Positions 6,893 to 13,666 of a DNA stretch of 13,666 nt are shown here, one piece after another. The number at the start of each line of letters is the position of its first letter. Position 1 is the stretch's first letter. The position numbers and the translations under genes were made by a program. Source of the stretch: Methylococcaceae bacterium (lineage in GTDB: Bacteria; Pseudomonadota; Gammaproteobacteria; Methylococcales; Methylococcaceae); contig VEPB01000264.1 of assembly GCA_012026715.1 (NCBI GenBank), positions 1 through 13,666 on the forward strand, given 5' to 3'. The notes beneath the pieces were generated by a model. The model did no database searches, had not been told where the DNA came from, and worked only from the letters and a program-made list of their open reading frames with translations.

Positions 6893-7033
6893 TGAAAATC
6901 GCTAACCTAACAGCATTGCTGTCGGGGGTACGACCGGCTCTATCGGTTCCGCCCGACTGTCCGGTTCGGACTGGGGAATGCCAAGATCGTTGTCGGACAG
7001 ATACCGAAGTGATACGGTATTTTCGTGGCAGCT

Positions 7034-8479
7034 CTAATAGTGCAGTACCAGCGTTGCCGAAGACTGCTTATCGATGGTCGCTTGAAAGCGATATTGCTGC
7101 GAAATCTCCGGCAGAGTTTTGGTTGTCACAGCACCCGCTTCCGAGGGATTGATTTCGATGGTTTTCGGCTTTCCTGCCCATAGCACCGAAAAATCACGCA
7201 CCACCTTTTTCCCTGTGATGTTCGCCACTGCGATGATGAATGCGTTATCCGTCTTGAACGCAGCCACGGTTAGGTCTGGGTCGTTCCACGACCGTTTCAG
7301 GACCGAAGCGTTATCGGGGATCTTCGGATACAACGTCGACAAGACTTTGTATACAGGTTTTGGACTGCCCTGGCGGTCAATCAATCCCCATTGCTTTGTT
7401 GACCACGAATAATCTCCTGCTTCCCAGTAAAATACCGCATTTGCTCCCTTGTTGATCAAACTAATGGTATTTTGATACACCTGTACTGCGTAAGGCATCG
7501 AAAAGGATGCTTTGGTTGCTCCTTCTGTCGCGTTGCCCTCGTTATCGGCAAGTTGGACTCCAGCGAAATTGGTCTTCTTTGTGGAATACTCTGTAACAAG
7601 AATAGGCTTCGAAATATCACGCTTCTTTGCAGCCGAAAGAAATGGCGTGAAAGTCTCTTCGGCGGATGTGATTTGAAGCTCATAATTGTGCGCGGACCAT
7701 GCCCCCAAAGCCGTCAATCCCGCGTTGTCCAGTGCATTGATCCATTTGTCACCAATCTGGGCGTTGACTCCGGGACCTACGATGCCGATATCCTTGAGTC
7801 CACGTCGATCTAACTCGTCCCTAACCTGCTTGAGCAAGTCGTTATATTTATCTGGGGGGATATAGGAGTTCCACTCACCTTCAGGTTCATTGGATATTTC
7901 GATGAAATCAGGCCGCATGCCATGCGCTTCGAGAATGTGTAGCGTCGAACCCCAGAGCCGTGCAAAATCGTCTAGATACTCGGGAAGAAGATGGTTTTTT
8001 ATCGGTTGCCAAGTTTTTGGGGGTGAAAAAATGATAAGCACAGTTTGGATGCTGTGTTGTTTGCAGAAATCAAACGCCAGTTTACTTCTTGCAAGAAGGA
8101 TTGGATTATATATCATGAAGCTCGCTTCGATATACGCGTCCATCTCCTCTGCGGAGCTATTCACAGGCGCCGTCGCCGGCAGCAGGTTCCAGTTCGGCGT
8201 TGCCGCCACGCGAACATAATCCAGGTCAAGATCAAGAAGTAAATTTTGTATGGGTTTTCCGATCTCGCTAGCCCATATTTGAGTTCCAAAGCCGTAAAAA
8301 CGGTGGGAAACCGCATTGCTATCGATTCGGACCTCGTGGGTGGGAGAATCGTCTGGTGGGGGGACTCCAAAAAAAGTAGTCGCAATACCAAAAGCAAACC
8401 AGAACCCAAAGGGCCTGATGATGGTTGAGGCAGCCGCAAGGAAATGAATAAACAGGGTTTCAGAAAAGCGGCTATCCAT
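7034..8479 (-). CDS. Clan GH-A glycoside hydrolase (GH30/GH39-like) with N-terminal membrane segment
   Basis: Predicted 481-residue O-glycosyl hydrolase. A hydrophobic segment (about residues 17-39) acts as a signal peptide or membrane anchor, placing the enzyme outside the cytoplasm. The TIM-barrel part starts at about residue 60 with HRFYGFGTQIW. EISNEPE gives the expected acid/base Glu198 after Asn197, SAHNYE has His264, and ILVTEYS gives the nucleophile Glu297, the clan GH-A spacing of about 100 residues. The C-terminal part from about 395 (TVAAFKTDNAFIIAVANITG... SATLVLHY) looks like the beta-sandwich found in GH30- and GH39-type enzymes. Substrate cannot be read from sequence. As the last gene of a glycan cluster it may trim or release the polymer. 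ATG 8479 is supported by AGGTGG at 8486-8491. Confidence 0.78.
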   Translation of the reverse strand: MDSRFSETLFIHFLAAASTIIRPFGFWFAFGIATTFFGVPPPDDSPTHEVRIDSNAVSHRFYGFGTQIWASEIGKPIQNLLLDLDLDYVRVAATPNWNLLPATAPVNSSAEEMDAYIEASFMIYNPILLARSKLAFDFCKQHSIQTVLIIFSPPKTWQPIKNHLLPEYLDDFARLWGSTLHILEAHGMRPDFIEISNEPEGEWNSYIPPDKYNDLLKQVRDELDRRGLKDIGIVGPGVNAQIGDKWINALDNAGLTALGAWSAHNYELQITSAEETFTPFLSAAKKRDISKPILVTEYSTKKTNFAGVQLADNEGNATEGATKASFSMPYAVQVYQNTISLINKGANAVFYWEAGDYSWSTKQWGLIDRQGSPKPVYKVLSTLYPKIPDNASVLKRSWNDPDLTVAAFKTDNAFIIAVANITGKKVVRDFSVLWAGKPKTIEINPSEAGAVTTKTLPEISQQYRFQATIDKQSSATLVLHY

Positions 8480-8762
8480 TTCGTACCACCTACTACAAAG
8501 TCTAATATGGCGCGATGAAGATAGAACAACGACAGTCTATTCTTGCGAATTATCTTATCATATGGCAATAGCTTGGCGAATATTTTGCGACCCGAGTTCT
8601 TACATGAACTTGCTAAACCACATTATGTCGAGTCATGTGGCGTTAAGTGGATAGCTCCTTTCAGAATTTGACGAAGCGAAGAAACCCCGTCTGCGTTATT
8701 GCAGATGCATCGTGAAACATTCCGCAACGTTAGTAGCGATCGAGAACTGTCTTAGCGAGCGC

Positions 8763-9542
8763 TCAAGTCTTAGCAATAGGGTGAATTGCCATTAGCTGAA
8801 ACCCAAGCGGACGGTCATCTGCCCCAAGCCCACATTCCTTTGGTGATGCCGATAACAGGAACTGGATTTGAATTCGTAAATCAGATTCCGATTCCATAAC
8901 GGCATCGTCGAAGGGAATCACAAAATATGAGTACCCCACATCACGTTCCGTCTTGTGGGTAACTGAACGCTCAACTGTGACAATATCATTCAAGGTTACC
9001 TGGATCTTGCGACTTTTGTAAAAAGGGGCTACGTCCGGTGCAAATACATGACCTTCGAACTTCAACGCAACCGCATTCTTCCAGCCATAGGATTCTGGAA
9101 TTACCAGGTTGGCGACGTTGCCCACACACCAAGCCCCCCACGCATCGGGATTTTCCCACTCAGCCGCCAGTATCGATTCGCCGGAATCTCCCACCCTAAA
9201 TGAAAGCGGCACTGGTTGGTGTGACGAATCAAAAAATGAATGCGGCAACGCTCTCGTGAGTTCAGGGGATGGGACCGCGCTATTCTCCGGTAAGACTTCC
9301 GGTGTCGGGTTCGTCCCGACAGTAGCATCGATCTCTTCCTTCACTTCCCGAATAAAGGGCCTACTCTTTGGGCGGTTAACATTTATTGAGGGTTCTGTTG
9401 GTGATGCGCGTTGACCTCCGGCCGATGAATCAAGACGTTTCAGCGAAATTTCACTGGAGGTAGATCGTTTTGCCTTTCGCCTAATCCAGACTATTGAAAC
9501 AGCAATAGTCAGTACAAGGCCAGAAACTAATGATAGGGTCAT
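8763..9542 (-). CDS. Membrane-anchored protein with a carbohydrate-associated C-terminal domain
   Basis: 259 residues. Residues 4-20 form one transmembrane helix followed at once by RRKAKR. Residues 30-110 are Ser/Pro/Glu-rich and probably disordered. Residues 118-259 form a domain with ESILAAEWENPDAWGAWCVG, a run resembling beta-strands, and the ending ECGLGADDRPLGFQLMAI. That pattern (W-x-P-x-WG-x-W ... LG-x-x-D-x-R-x-LG) is one I know from C-terminal domains of large membrane glycosyl- and phosphoglycerol-type transferases (DUF7024-like); the family name is tentative. Basic residues after the helix would favour a cytoplasmic C-terminus, although such domains are usually thought extracytoplasmic. 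GGGAG at 9551-9555 supports the ATG at 9542. It is followed by the glycoside hydrolase on the same strand. Confidence 0.65.
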   Translation of the reverse strand: MTLSLVSGLVLTIAVSIVWIRRKAKRSTSSEISLKRLDSSAGGQRASPTEPSINVNRPKSRPFIREVKEEIDATVGTNPTPEVLPENSAVPSPELTRALPHSFFDSSHQPVPLSFRVGDSGESILAAEWENPDAWGAWCVGNVANLVIPESYGWKNAVALKFEGHVFAPDVAPFYKSRKIQVTLNDIVTVERSVTHKTERDVGYSYFVIPFDDAVMESESDLRIQIQFLLSASPKECGLGADDRPLGFQLMAIHPIAKT

Positions 9543-9675
9543 AATTTAATCTCCCGGCATGCCGATTAAAAAGAACGCTTGGTAATCCATTCAGGGCAAG
9601 TGCGTTAAGCTCTATGGGAACTTGCGAGGCTCGACAGTGACCCATCAATCTTCAATATAGTGTCATTCCGACATG

Positions 9676-9692
9676 AAATGCCGGAATCCAGC
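9676..9692 (-). repeat. Second copy of the 17-base dispersed repeat
   Basis: Exact reverse complement of 243-259, here within a longer block from about 9661 (GTCATTCCGACATGAAATG, then CCGGAATCCAGC). It sits in the 270-base spacer between the membrane-anchored protein gene and the methyltransferase gene. No gene was assigned to this spacer. Confidence 0.55.
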
Positions 9693-9812
9693 CAACAACA
9701 AGTGCGTCTGGGTCACACCCCTATGAACTGGTTTCGCCATTCCTGAAAATGACGGATGAAGTTTGCTCGGGCGGCTTCTTTGGGCATAGAGGCGGTCAAT
9801 AAACGATGGAAT

Positions 9813-10442
9813 CTAGTAACGTCGCTCAACAACGATATACTCGAGTCTTCCGAAATAGTCAGGATATTGAAATGGAAACTCAGAAATAATTTCGCGAACT
9901 ATATATCTTCCTGTGCCGATGACTATTATGAAATGAACCAATTCTTCTATAGATAGGCCAAAAGGATCCATTTCTGTAACTTGCTCATCTTGGTGTCCTG
10001 GTTTGGTATATTCAAGTATGCATAAGCCGCCAAGCTTCAGGCAGCTAAACCATGCATTGAAGAGTTTGTTGGGATCATAGGAATGATCGTAGGCGTTACT
10101 ATAAATGAAATCTACTCCGCCAAGCCATTCTTCTTTCACTTCGTGAAAGTCCCATTGAATGGTATTTGGAAATTGAGTGGCAGTATCGCTGATCTCGGTG
10201 CCGATAACTTCGATATTCGCCACTTCTCTGAACCAGCGTTGCTCATGGTCCCGTCTGGCGCCGTGACACAATCCAAACGACACATTGGACACATTTCTTA
10301 GAATATATCCGGCAAGGGATTTTATGCATCTTTCGTCACACCAATTCGCGTGCAGTTTTTCTTTGTTGCCTGCTACTTGTGCAGCCCGATATCGTTCATA
10401 ATCAAAGTTTCCTTTCTGGTTCTGGTATCGATATAATTTCAT
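9813..10442 (-). CDS. Class I SAM-dependent methyltransferase
   Basis: 209-residue predicted methyltransferase, apparently intact. The glycine-rich motif I is an unusual form, VSFGLCHGARRDHEQRWF (residues about 54-71), known from capsule and O-antigen cluster methyltransferases. It is followed by IEVIGTEIS (acidic residue Glu83 at the end of strand 2), the pair QWDFHE, and the strand-4 motif DFIYSNAYDHSYDP (111-124) with LKLGGLCILEYT after it. It probably transfers a methyl group to a sugar or lipid-linked glycan in the cytoplasm; the acceptor cannot be told. ATG 10442 is supported by GAAGGT at 10448-10453. Its neighbours on the same strand are a GT4 glycosyltransferase upstream and a membrane-anchored protein downstream. 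Confidence 0.8.
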   Translation of the reverse strand: MKLYRYQNQKGNFDYERYRAAQVAGNKEKLHANWCDERCIKSLAGYILRNVSNVSFGLCHGARRDHEQRWFREVANIEVIGTEISDTATQFPNTIQWDFHEVKEEWLGGVDFIYSNAYDHSYDPNKLFNAWFSCLKLGGLCILEYTKPGHQDEQVTEMDPFGLSIEELVHFIIVIGTGRYIVREIISEFPFQYPDYFGRLEYIVVERRY

Positions 10443-10451
10443 ACGGAACCT

Positions 10452-10601
10452 TCATTTTTGTGTTATTTCCCGGAAAGGACGGATTTCAATTAAAGATTGT
10501 TCGGAGAAGTTGAATACAAGTAAAAATTGCCGGCCGAAAGCATCAAAATACGATGCAGGTCTGCAAAGTGCAGCTAGTCGTTCAATTACGAAGTTAGCTT
10601 G
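10452..10601 (-). pseudogene. Possible 3' remnant of a lost gene upstream of the methyltransferase
   Basis: An open frame of about 50 codons without ATG, GTG or TTG, overlapping the 3' end of the GT4 gene in another frame. It ends ...SLIEIRPFREITQK at a TGA (10454-10452) that overlaps the ribosome-binding site of the methyltransferase. The position resembles a translationally coupled upstream gene whose 5' part was deleted. A frame this long can occur by chance, so this is weak. Confidence 0.2.
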
Positions 10602-11632
10602 GCGACCCCCTCAACAGCTTTCGAGAGGGATTGCCAGCTGAATGTCTGCAAAGCGTAAGCTCGCGCTGAACGCGACAAAATATCGAGCCTGCGAGTATCG
10701 TCGAGAATTGATGCGGCTGTTGGTAACAATGCATCCGAAGTAGTTAGTAATACGCCGGATTCTTGGGGGAACTCGGCTTGGATTGCATGTGCGTAACCAA
10801 GAAATGGCACACCACAGGAAAGGGATTCGGCAAGCACGCGCGGTAAGCCTTCAAAGTTAGAGGTATGGACCATCAAGCGAGAGCCGATTATTACGCTGAG
10901 AGTCTCCGCGTTGTTCAAGGAGCCGAGAAAGACGACATTGCTCCTGCCTGCTGCGGCAGTTTTCACCTCATCCAGTTCTTGCCCCCCCAAACCATGACCA
11001 ACAAAGCCAATCTTATATCGATCAAATAACGGACTTAAGGCGATTTGATTTTTTATTTTATCAAAATTTCCAACGTTCACAATGTCAAAAGTTTTCGAAA
11101 GATTGTCTAGGCCTCCGTTTGTTTCTTCAGTCTTGCGAATATGATTCCAATTTACATACTTGGCCAAGATTTCGCAGGGTATGCTGCCGTGCGTATAATC
11201 AAGAACCTGATATCGTTGTTTATCGGACTCCGCAAATACTAATGATGCTACCTTAAGACATGGGGCAACCGACCCACCTCCAAGGATAAATGCATATTTT
11301 GAGCGCTGCCCACGGCGTTCAATCACGTCGTCGACGACGTCGTATCCTATTCCCTTAAAAACTATGACATCTGGATTCCATGAACCAATTTCGTCTGTGA
11401 GTGCCTTTGAAGTATGTTGATGTTCGGGCGCATCGGGATTGTCAGCCGGCATGAATCTGGCGTTTACAAAGCCCTCAAAATAATCACGTTCTATGACGTT
11501 TTTGCCGCCCCAGAGTCGGAACAGACGGACTTCGATGCCAGAAAATGCCATGGCGCACGCAATAGCCGCTTCCCGAAATTCTCCATGTAACTGCGACGAT
11601 GGGTGGCAAAGCACAATGGCGATTCTTGACAT
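10586..11632 (-). CDS. GT4-family glycosyltransferase
   Basis: 348-residue predicted GT-B fold, retaining glycosyltransferase that adds a sugar from a nucleotide-sugar donor to a growing surface glycan at the cytoplasmic face of the membrane. The N-terminal Rossmann half begins IAIVLCHPSSQLHGEF; the C-terminal half starts near residue 183 (DIVNVGNFDKIKNQ). The donor-binding region MVHTSNFEGLPRVLAESLSCGVPF contains the EX7E motif (Glu261 and Glu269) typical of GT4. It looks complete, unlike three neighbours. The start lies 15 bases after the stop of the upstream methyltransferase frame, as in an operon. The reading frame ends at TAA 10586. Confidence 0.85.
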   Translation of the reverse strand: MSRIAIVLCHPSSQLHGEFREAAIACAMAFSGIEVRLFRLWGGKNVIERDYFEGFVNARFMPADNPDAPEHQHTSKALTDEIGSWNPDVIVFKGIGYDVVDDVIERRGQRSKYAFILGGGSVAPCLKVASLVFAESDKQRYQVLDYTHGSIPCEILAKYVNWNHIRKTEETNGGLDNLSKTFDIVNVGNFDKIKNQIALSPLFDRYKIGFVGHGLGGQELDEVKTAAAGRSNVVFLGSLNNAETLSVIIGSRLMVHTSNFEGLPRVLAESLSCGVPFLGYAHAIQAEFPQESGVLLTTSDALLPTAASILDDTRRLDILSRSARAYALQTFSWQSLSKAVEGVAKLTS

Positions 11633-11647
11633 TCGATCAAGCTCCCG

Positions 11648-12292
11648 TTATGAGTTTAGTAGCATGAGGATGAAAATTCCCCGTGAGCGCCAGGTGACAA
11701 TGTCTATGATCCAATATTGGTCAGGTTTAGTGGTTTTTAGAAATTCATGGTTAATAGTGTTAACGTTACTCCCGATACGGTCGTGTTCTTCGAGAGGTGC
11801 GTAAATTAGTAAAGATTGCCGAGCAACGCGTCTCAACTGGTCGAGAAAGCGGAGGGGCTCATAGACGTGTTCAATGTCGTGACTCGCGGTGACGAGATCC
11901 CAGGAGTCAGACTTCAAGGAAAATACATCTTGAATAATAAAGTTTACGTGAGGAAAACATAACCGCGCGAAGTCGCGAATGCTCGCATCAAGATCAAGCG
12001 CGGTAACCTCCATTTTTAACGGTGAATAACTCCATTTATGGTGAATGTCAGCCAATTGCGACTATCCGGCTGCGGGCTGGGCGCCAACGTCCAGCACATT
12101 CAATATATTGTCGGATGGCCACGCTTTGAAACGCTCCTGAATAAACGGACTAATATTGCACATGAATCAGTGGCTTTGGTTCGTGAGTTGATATTCTATT
12201 TATCCAAGACAGTCGGTGGAGGCGCCGAGGGGTATCCGTTTGAATAAGCAAAACTGTTCGTGAAGCCAGTTTATTAGTTGTTCATCTAGCAT
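11648..12292 (-). pseudogene. Class I SAM-dependent methyltransferase interrupted by three in-frame stops
   Basis: One continuous reading frame of 215 codons runs from ATG 12292 to TAA 11648 but contains TAA at codon 31 (12202-12200), TGA at codon 42 (12169-12167) and TAG at codon 77 (12064-12062). With the stops ignored, it reads as an ordinary methyltransferase: MLDEQLINWLHEQF at the start, NILNVLDVGAQPAAG as motif I (about 62-76), VTALDLDA as motif II with its acidic residue, then DLVTASHDIEHVYEPLRFLD. AGGAG at 12301-12305, 8 bases upstream, marks the original start. The same three codons end other genes in the window, so recoding is not supported. The last uninterrupted part (12055-11648) lacks the SAM-binding motif and should be inactive. 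Confidence 0.8.
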
Positions 12293-12300
12293 TGAATGGT

Positions 12301-12305
12301 CTCCT
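12301..12305 (-). promoter_or_regulatory. Ribosome-binding site fixing the start of the interrupted methyltransferase
   Basis: AGGAG on the minus strand, 8 bases before ATG 12292. It shows that the true N-terminus lies far upstream of the longest uninterrupted frame. The stop codon of the upstream remnant (12310-12308) is only 2 bases away, a coupled-operon layout. Confidence 0.65.
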
Positions 12306-12307
12306 CA

Positions 12308-12421
12308 TCACGACTTTGTATACATCATGCGAGTTAGTTGCCGGAATAACGTGACGACTTCATGCATCTTGCGGTACTGGGGTCGACTTATCGAACGACG
12401 ATAAAGCCTATGTAAATACTG
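12308..12421 (-). pseudogene. 3' remnant of an unidentified gene upstream of the methyltransferase
   Basis: A 37-codon frame reads QYLHRLYRRSISRPQYRK then MHEVVTLFRQLTRMMYTKS and ends at TGA 12310-12308, two bases before the next gene's ribosome-binding site. It is basic and helix-like, as at the C-terminus of a glycosyltransferase or methyltransferase, but I do not recognise it. The codon just before it is TAG (12424-12422), and the frame upstream to the FkbM stop shows nothing recognisable. Probably what is left of a deleted gene; chance cannot be excluded. Confidence 0.35.
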
Positions 12422-12478
12422 CTACGGAGCATGCGCGGGAATACCGCGTGGTGACCGGCGAGGTCGCCCATTCCGCAA

Positions 12479-13314
12479 TTAGGCGTCTTTAATTAATCGG
12501 CTTATCCAATTAGTGGGGAAAAGATCTTCATGGAGGTAGAAGGAGTTCAGTGCACTGGTGTCTCGCTTGGGTCTTAACTGATCGAAGCTGGCGCTGTAAT
12601 CAAAAGGTTTGTATCCGTAAGGCTCAGATTTATTGGAGATGCGATCGGGTAATGCATTCTCTATCATAAAGATAGACTTCCTATTTATTATAAACTCATT
12701 CAATTCCGTTAATGCCTCGTCTGCTGCACCTTCGACATCTGTTTTGATAAACGTCCACTTTTCGTTTCCTAGAACGGGGTTCGACGCAAGAAAGTCTTCG
12801 AATGGCAGGATAGAAATGTTCGTTTCCAGATAGGCGAAGTTCCCTGATGACGAGTACGACGGGAGTCGTTCCAACACCACAGGGTCGCTGAAGTGTTTCA
12901 AATCGATCGATACTTCTCCGATTACCATCCAGTTATTCATTCTTTTTGGAATATATAAACTGACATTATCAAATTTTCGCCGAGGCCAGCCTGAAAGTAG
13001 GAGAAGCTTCCGTTCTGGGCTCTATACCCCTCGGACACCCTGTCCAGGAAATATTTCAGGAACGGATTAGGTTCAAAAGATATCACCCTCCAGGAGGGAC
13101 AAACAAAGAAAATGCTCAGGGCCGAATTGCCAATATTTCCGCCGATATCGAGGAATAATGCGGTATCAGATCGAAAATTTCGAAAAAATAGAAAATCTTC
13201 TTCGTGCGGTTCTCCGGATGCAGGTAGAGTTTCGAAGTAGCCGATGTGTGCCTCGGAAACCGGTAAATTCTCCGGGCTGATTTTCGTGACTTGCCTTTGT
13301 TGTGGGTTACTCAT
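12479..13314 (-). pseudogene. FkbM-family methyltransferase with a one-base frameshift
   Basis: Two overlapping frames together encode a normal-length FkbM methyltransferase (about 278 residues). The first (13314-12937) has motif I FLDIGGNIGNSALSIFF with Asp56 and SFEPNP with Glu81, then derails after AGLGE. The second (read up to 12940 and onward to 12479) continues with KFDNVSLYIPKRMNNWMVIG, ISILPFEDFL, KWTFIKTDVEGAADEAL (the FkbM D-V-E-G motif) and KPFDYSASF. Restoring one A in the AAAA run at 12977-12974 (minus strand) joins them as LGE-KFDNVSLYIP. FkbM enzymes O-methylate sugars or related hydroxyls, fitting a glycan cluster. Either a real loss-of-function indel, a slippage site, or an assembly error. 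The start at ATG 13314 has only a weak ribosome-binding site. Confidence 0.85.
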
Positions 13315-13406
13315 TGGCTAAGGATTCCCTTGAAAGGACAAGATAAATCGAGTAATCATCAGTGTGCGTGATTCTCTGTGCGCAGCGCTGGTCGGGTTAT
13401 GTAAGG

Positions 13407-13666
13407 TCATGCGGCCATGCTCGGAGTCTGGAACAACGTGGCCAGCGTGCCCATCTGGCTTTGCTGGTATTTCGCGAACACCTCGTCGGACTTCCGTCGC
13501 GATATCTCGGCGGAGTCAGTTTCGGACTGTGCTGTCCGGACAATATGTTCGGCCAGTTCTGCCATGTTGCCGTACTGATGTTCAGGGTAGGGGGATTCGA
13601 TGCCTACGAAGCCGTCTGCCGTTGACACGACGCCGCAGCCGAACGACAAGGCTTCGACGGTCTTGA
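13407..13666 (-). CDS. Glycosyltransferase, C-terminal part (cut by window edge)
   Basis: The visible 86 codons encode the C-terminus of a GT-B glycosyltransferase. They begin KTVEALSFGCGVVSTADGF-VGI, the donor-site block (K-x-x-E-A-L-x-x-G-x-x-V-V-S/T-T) of GT1/GT4-type enzymes, followed by helical sequence (MAELAEHIVRTAQ) and a stop at 13407. The frame is open to the window edge, so the N-terminal domain lies to the right. It is the most upstream gene seen in the minus-strand cluster, 92 bases before the FkbM gene. Confidence 0.75.
   Translation of the reverse strand, partial: KTVEALSFGCGVVSTADGFVGIESPYPEHQYGNMAELAEHIVRTAQSETDSAEISRRKSDEVFAKYQQSQMGTLATLFQTPSMAA

Larger units (their letters stand above)
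5808..7033. other. Gene-poor interval of about 1.2 kb
   Basis: No frame here gives a convincing protein. Bases 5816-6241 are AT-rich with one long open frame of low-complexity, unrecognisable sequence. Bases 6261-6640 are GC-rich, with open frames on both strands that look like composition artefacts. On the minus strand one short stretch (SDLDHLFPKGASDQIIAAVA, about 6470-6410) looks protein-like, but neighbouring pieces fall in other frames, so it may be a decayed gene. The part at 6752-6770 contains CAATGCCGTTAAGTTAG, reminiscent of IS4-type element ends. Hairpins at 5904-5926 and 6782-6892 are listed separately. Confidence 0.55.

Noticed and set aside
9500..9640. A minus-strand frame starting near 9640 and running into the membrane-protein gene in another frame
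   Set aside because: It overlaps the start of a better supported gene with a good ribosome-binding site and has no recognisable motif.
12062..12202. Stop-codon reassignment or selenocysteine/pyrrolysine insertion in the methyltransferase
   Set aside because: All three stop codons terminate other genes in this window, three different stops are involved, and no catalytic residue is expected at these positions.
1..13666. CRISPR arrays, tRNA or rRNA genes
   Set aside because: No regularly spaced direct repeats and no tRNA- or rRNA-like sequence were seen on either strand.

Overview
The window looks like a chromosomal segment of a gammaproteobacterium. The metR/metE divergent pair is of the enteric/gammaproteobacterial type. 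The dispersed structured repeats and the ald gene would fit a Methylococcales-like methanotroph, but that lineage call is inference only. Bases 1 to about 5440 are GC-rich and look like core genome. From about 5440 to the right edge the sequence is AT-richer, gene-poor in places and full of broken genes, as expected of an accessory, partly decayed surface-glycan region.

Left part: bases 1-167 (minus strand, cut by the window edge) and 291-527 (plus strand) are two diverged copies of one structured element lying head to head. Their stems differ by paired substitutions that keep base pairing, so the structure, not just the sequence, is conserved. The layout suggests a structured RNA. A stand-alone HEARO/omega-RNA of the IscB world is my best guess, unproven. 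Next come alanine dehydrogenase (ald, 609-1709) and, converging on it, metR (1717-2649). metR diverges from cobalamin-independent methionine synthase metE (2751-5027) across about 100 bp carrying overlapping palindromes, the usual arrangement in which MetR controls metE.

Junction: downstream of metE lies a truncated, frameshifted ABC-transporter ATPase (HmuV-like, 5042 to about 5440). It stops abruptly against a small secreted four-cysteine protein gene (5433-5801), about where composition changes. About 1.2 kb without a convincing gene follows, holding hairpins and a paired inverted dispersed repeat (6782-6892).

Right part: everything from 7034 to 13666 is on the minus strand and reads as a glycan synthesis/modification cluster, in transcription order: glycosyltransferase C-terminus (13666-13407), FkbM methyltransferase broken by a one-base frameshift (13314-12479), a short 3' gene remnant (12421-12308), a class I methyltransferase with three in-frame stops (12292-11648), an apparently intact GT4 glycosyltransferase (11632-10586), an intact class I methyltransferase (10442-9813), a membrane-anchored protein with a carbohydrate-associated C-terminal domain (9542-8763) and a clan GH-A glycoside hydrolase with an N-terminal membrane segment (8479-7034). 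Glycosyltransferases alternating with methyltransferases suggest an O-methylated surface polysaccharide or O-antigen. At least two, perhaps four, genes are damaged, so the pathway is probably being lost or is remodelled in this strain.
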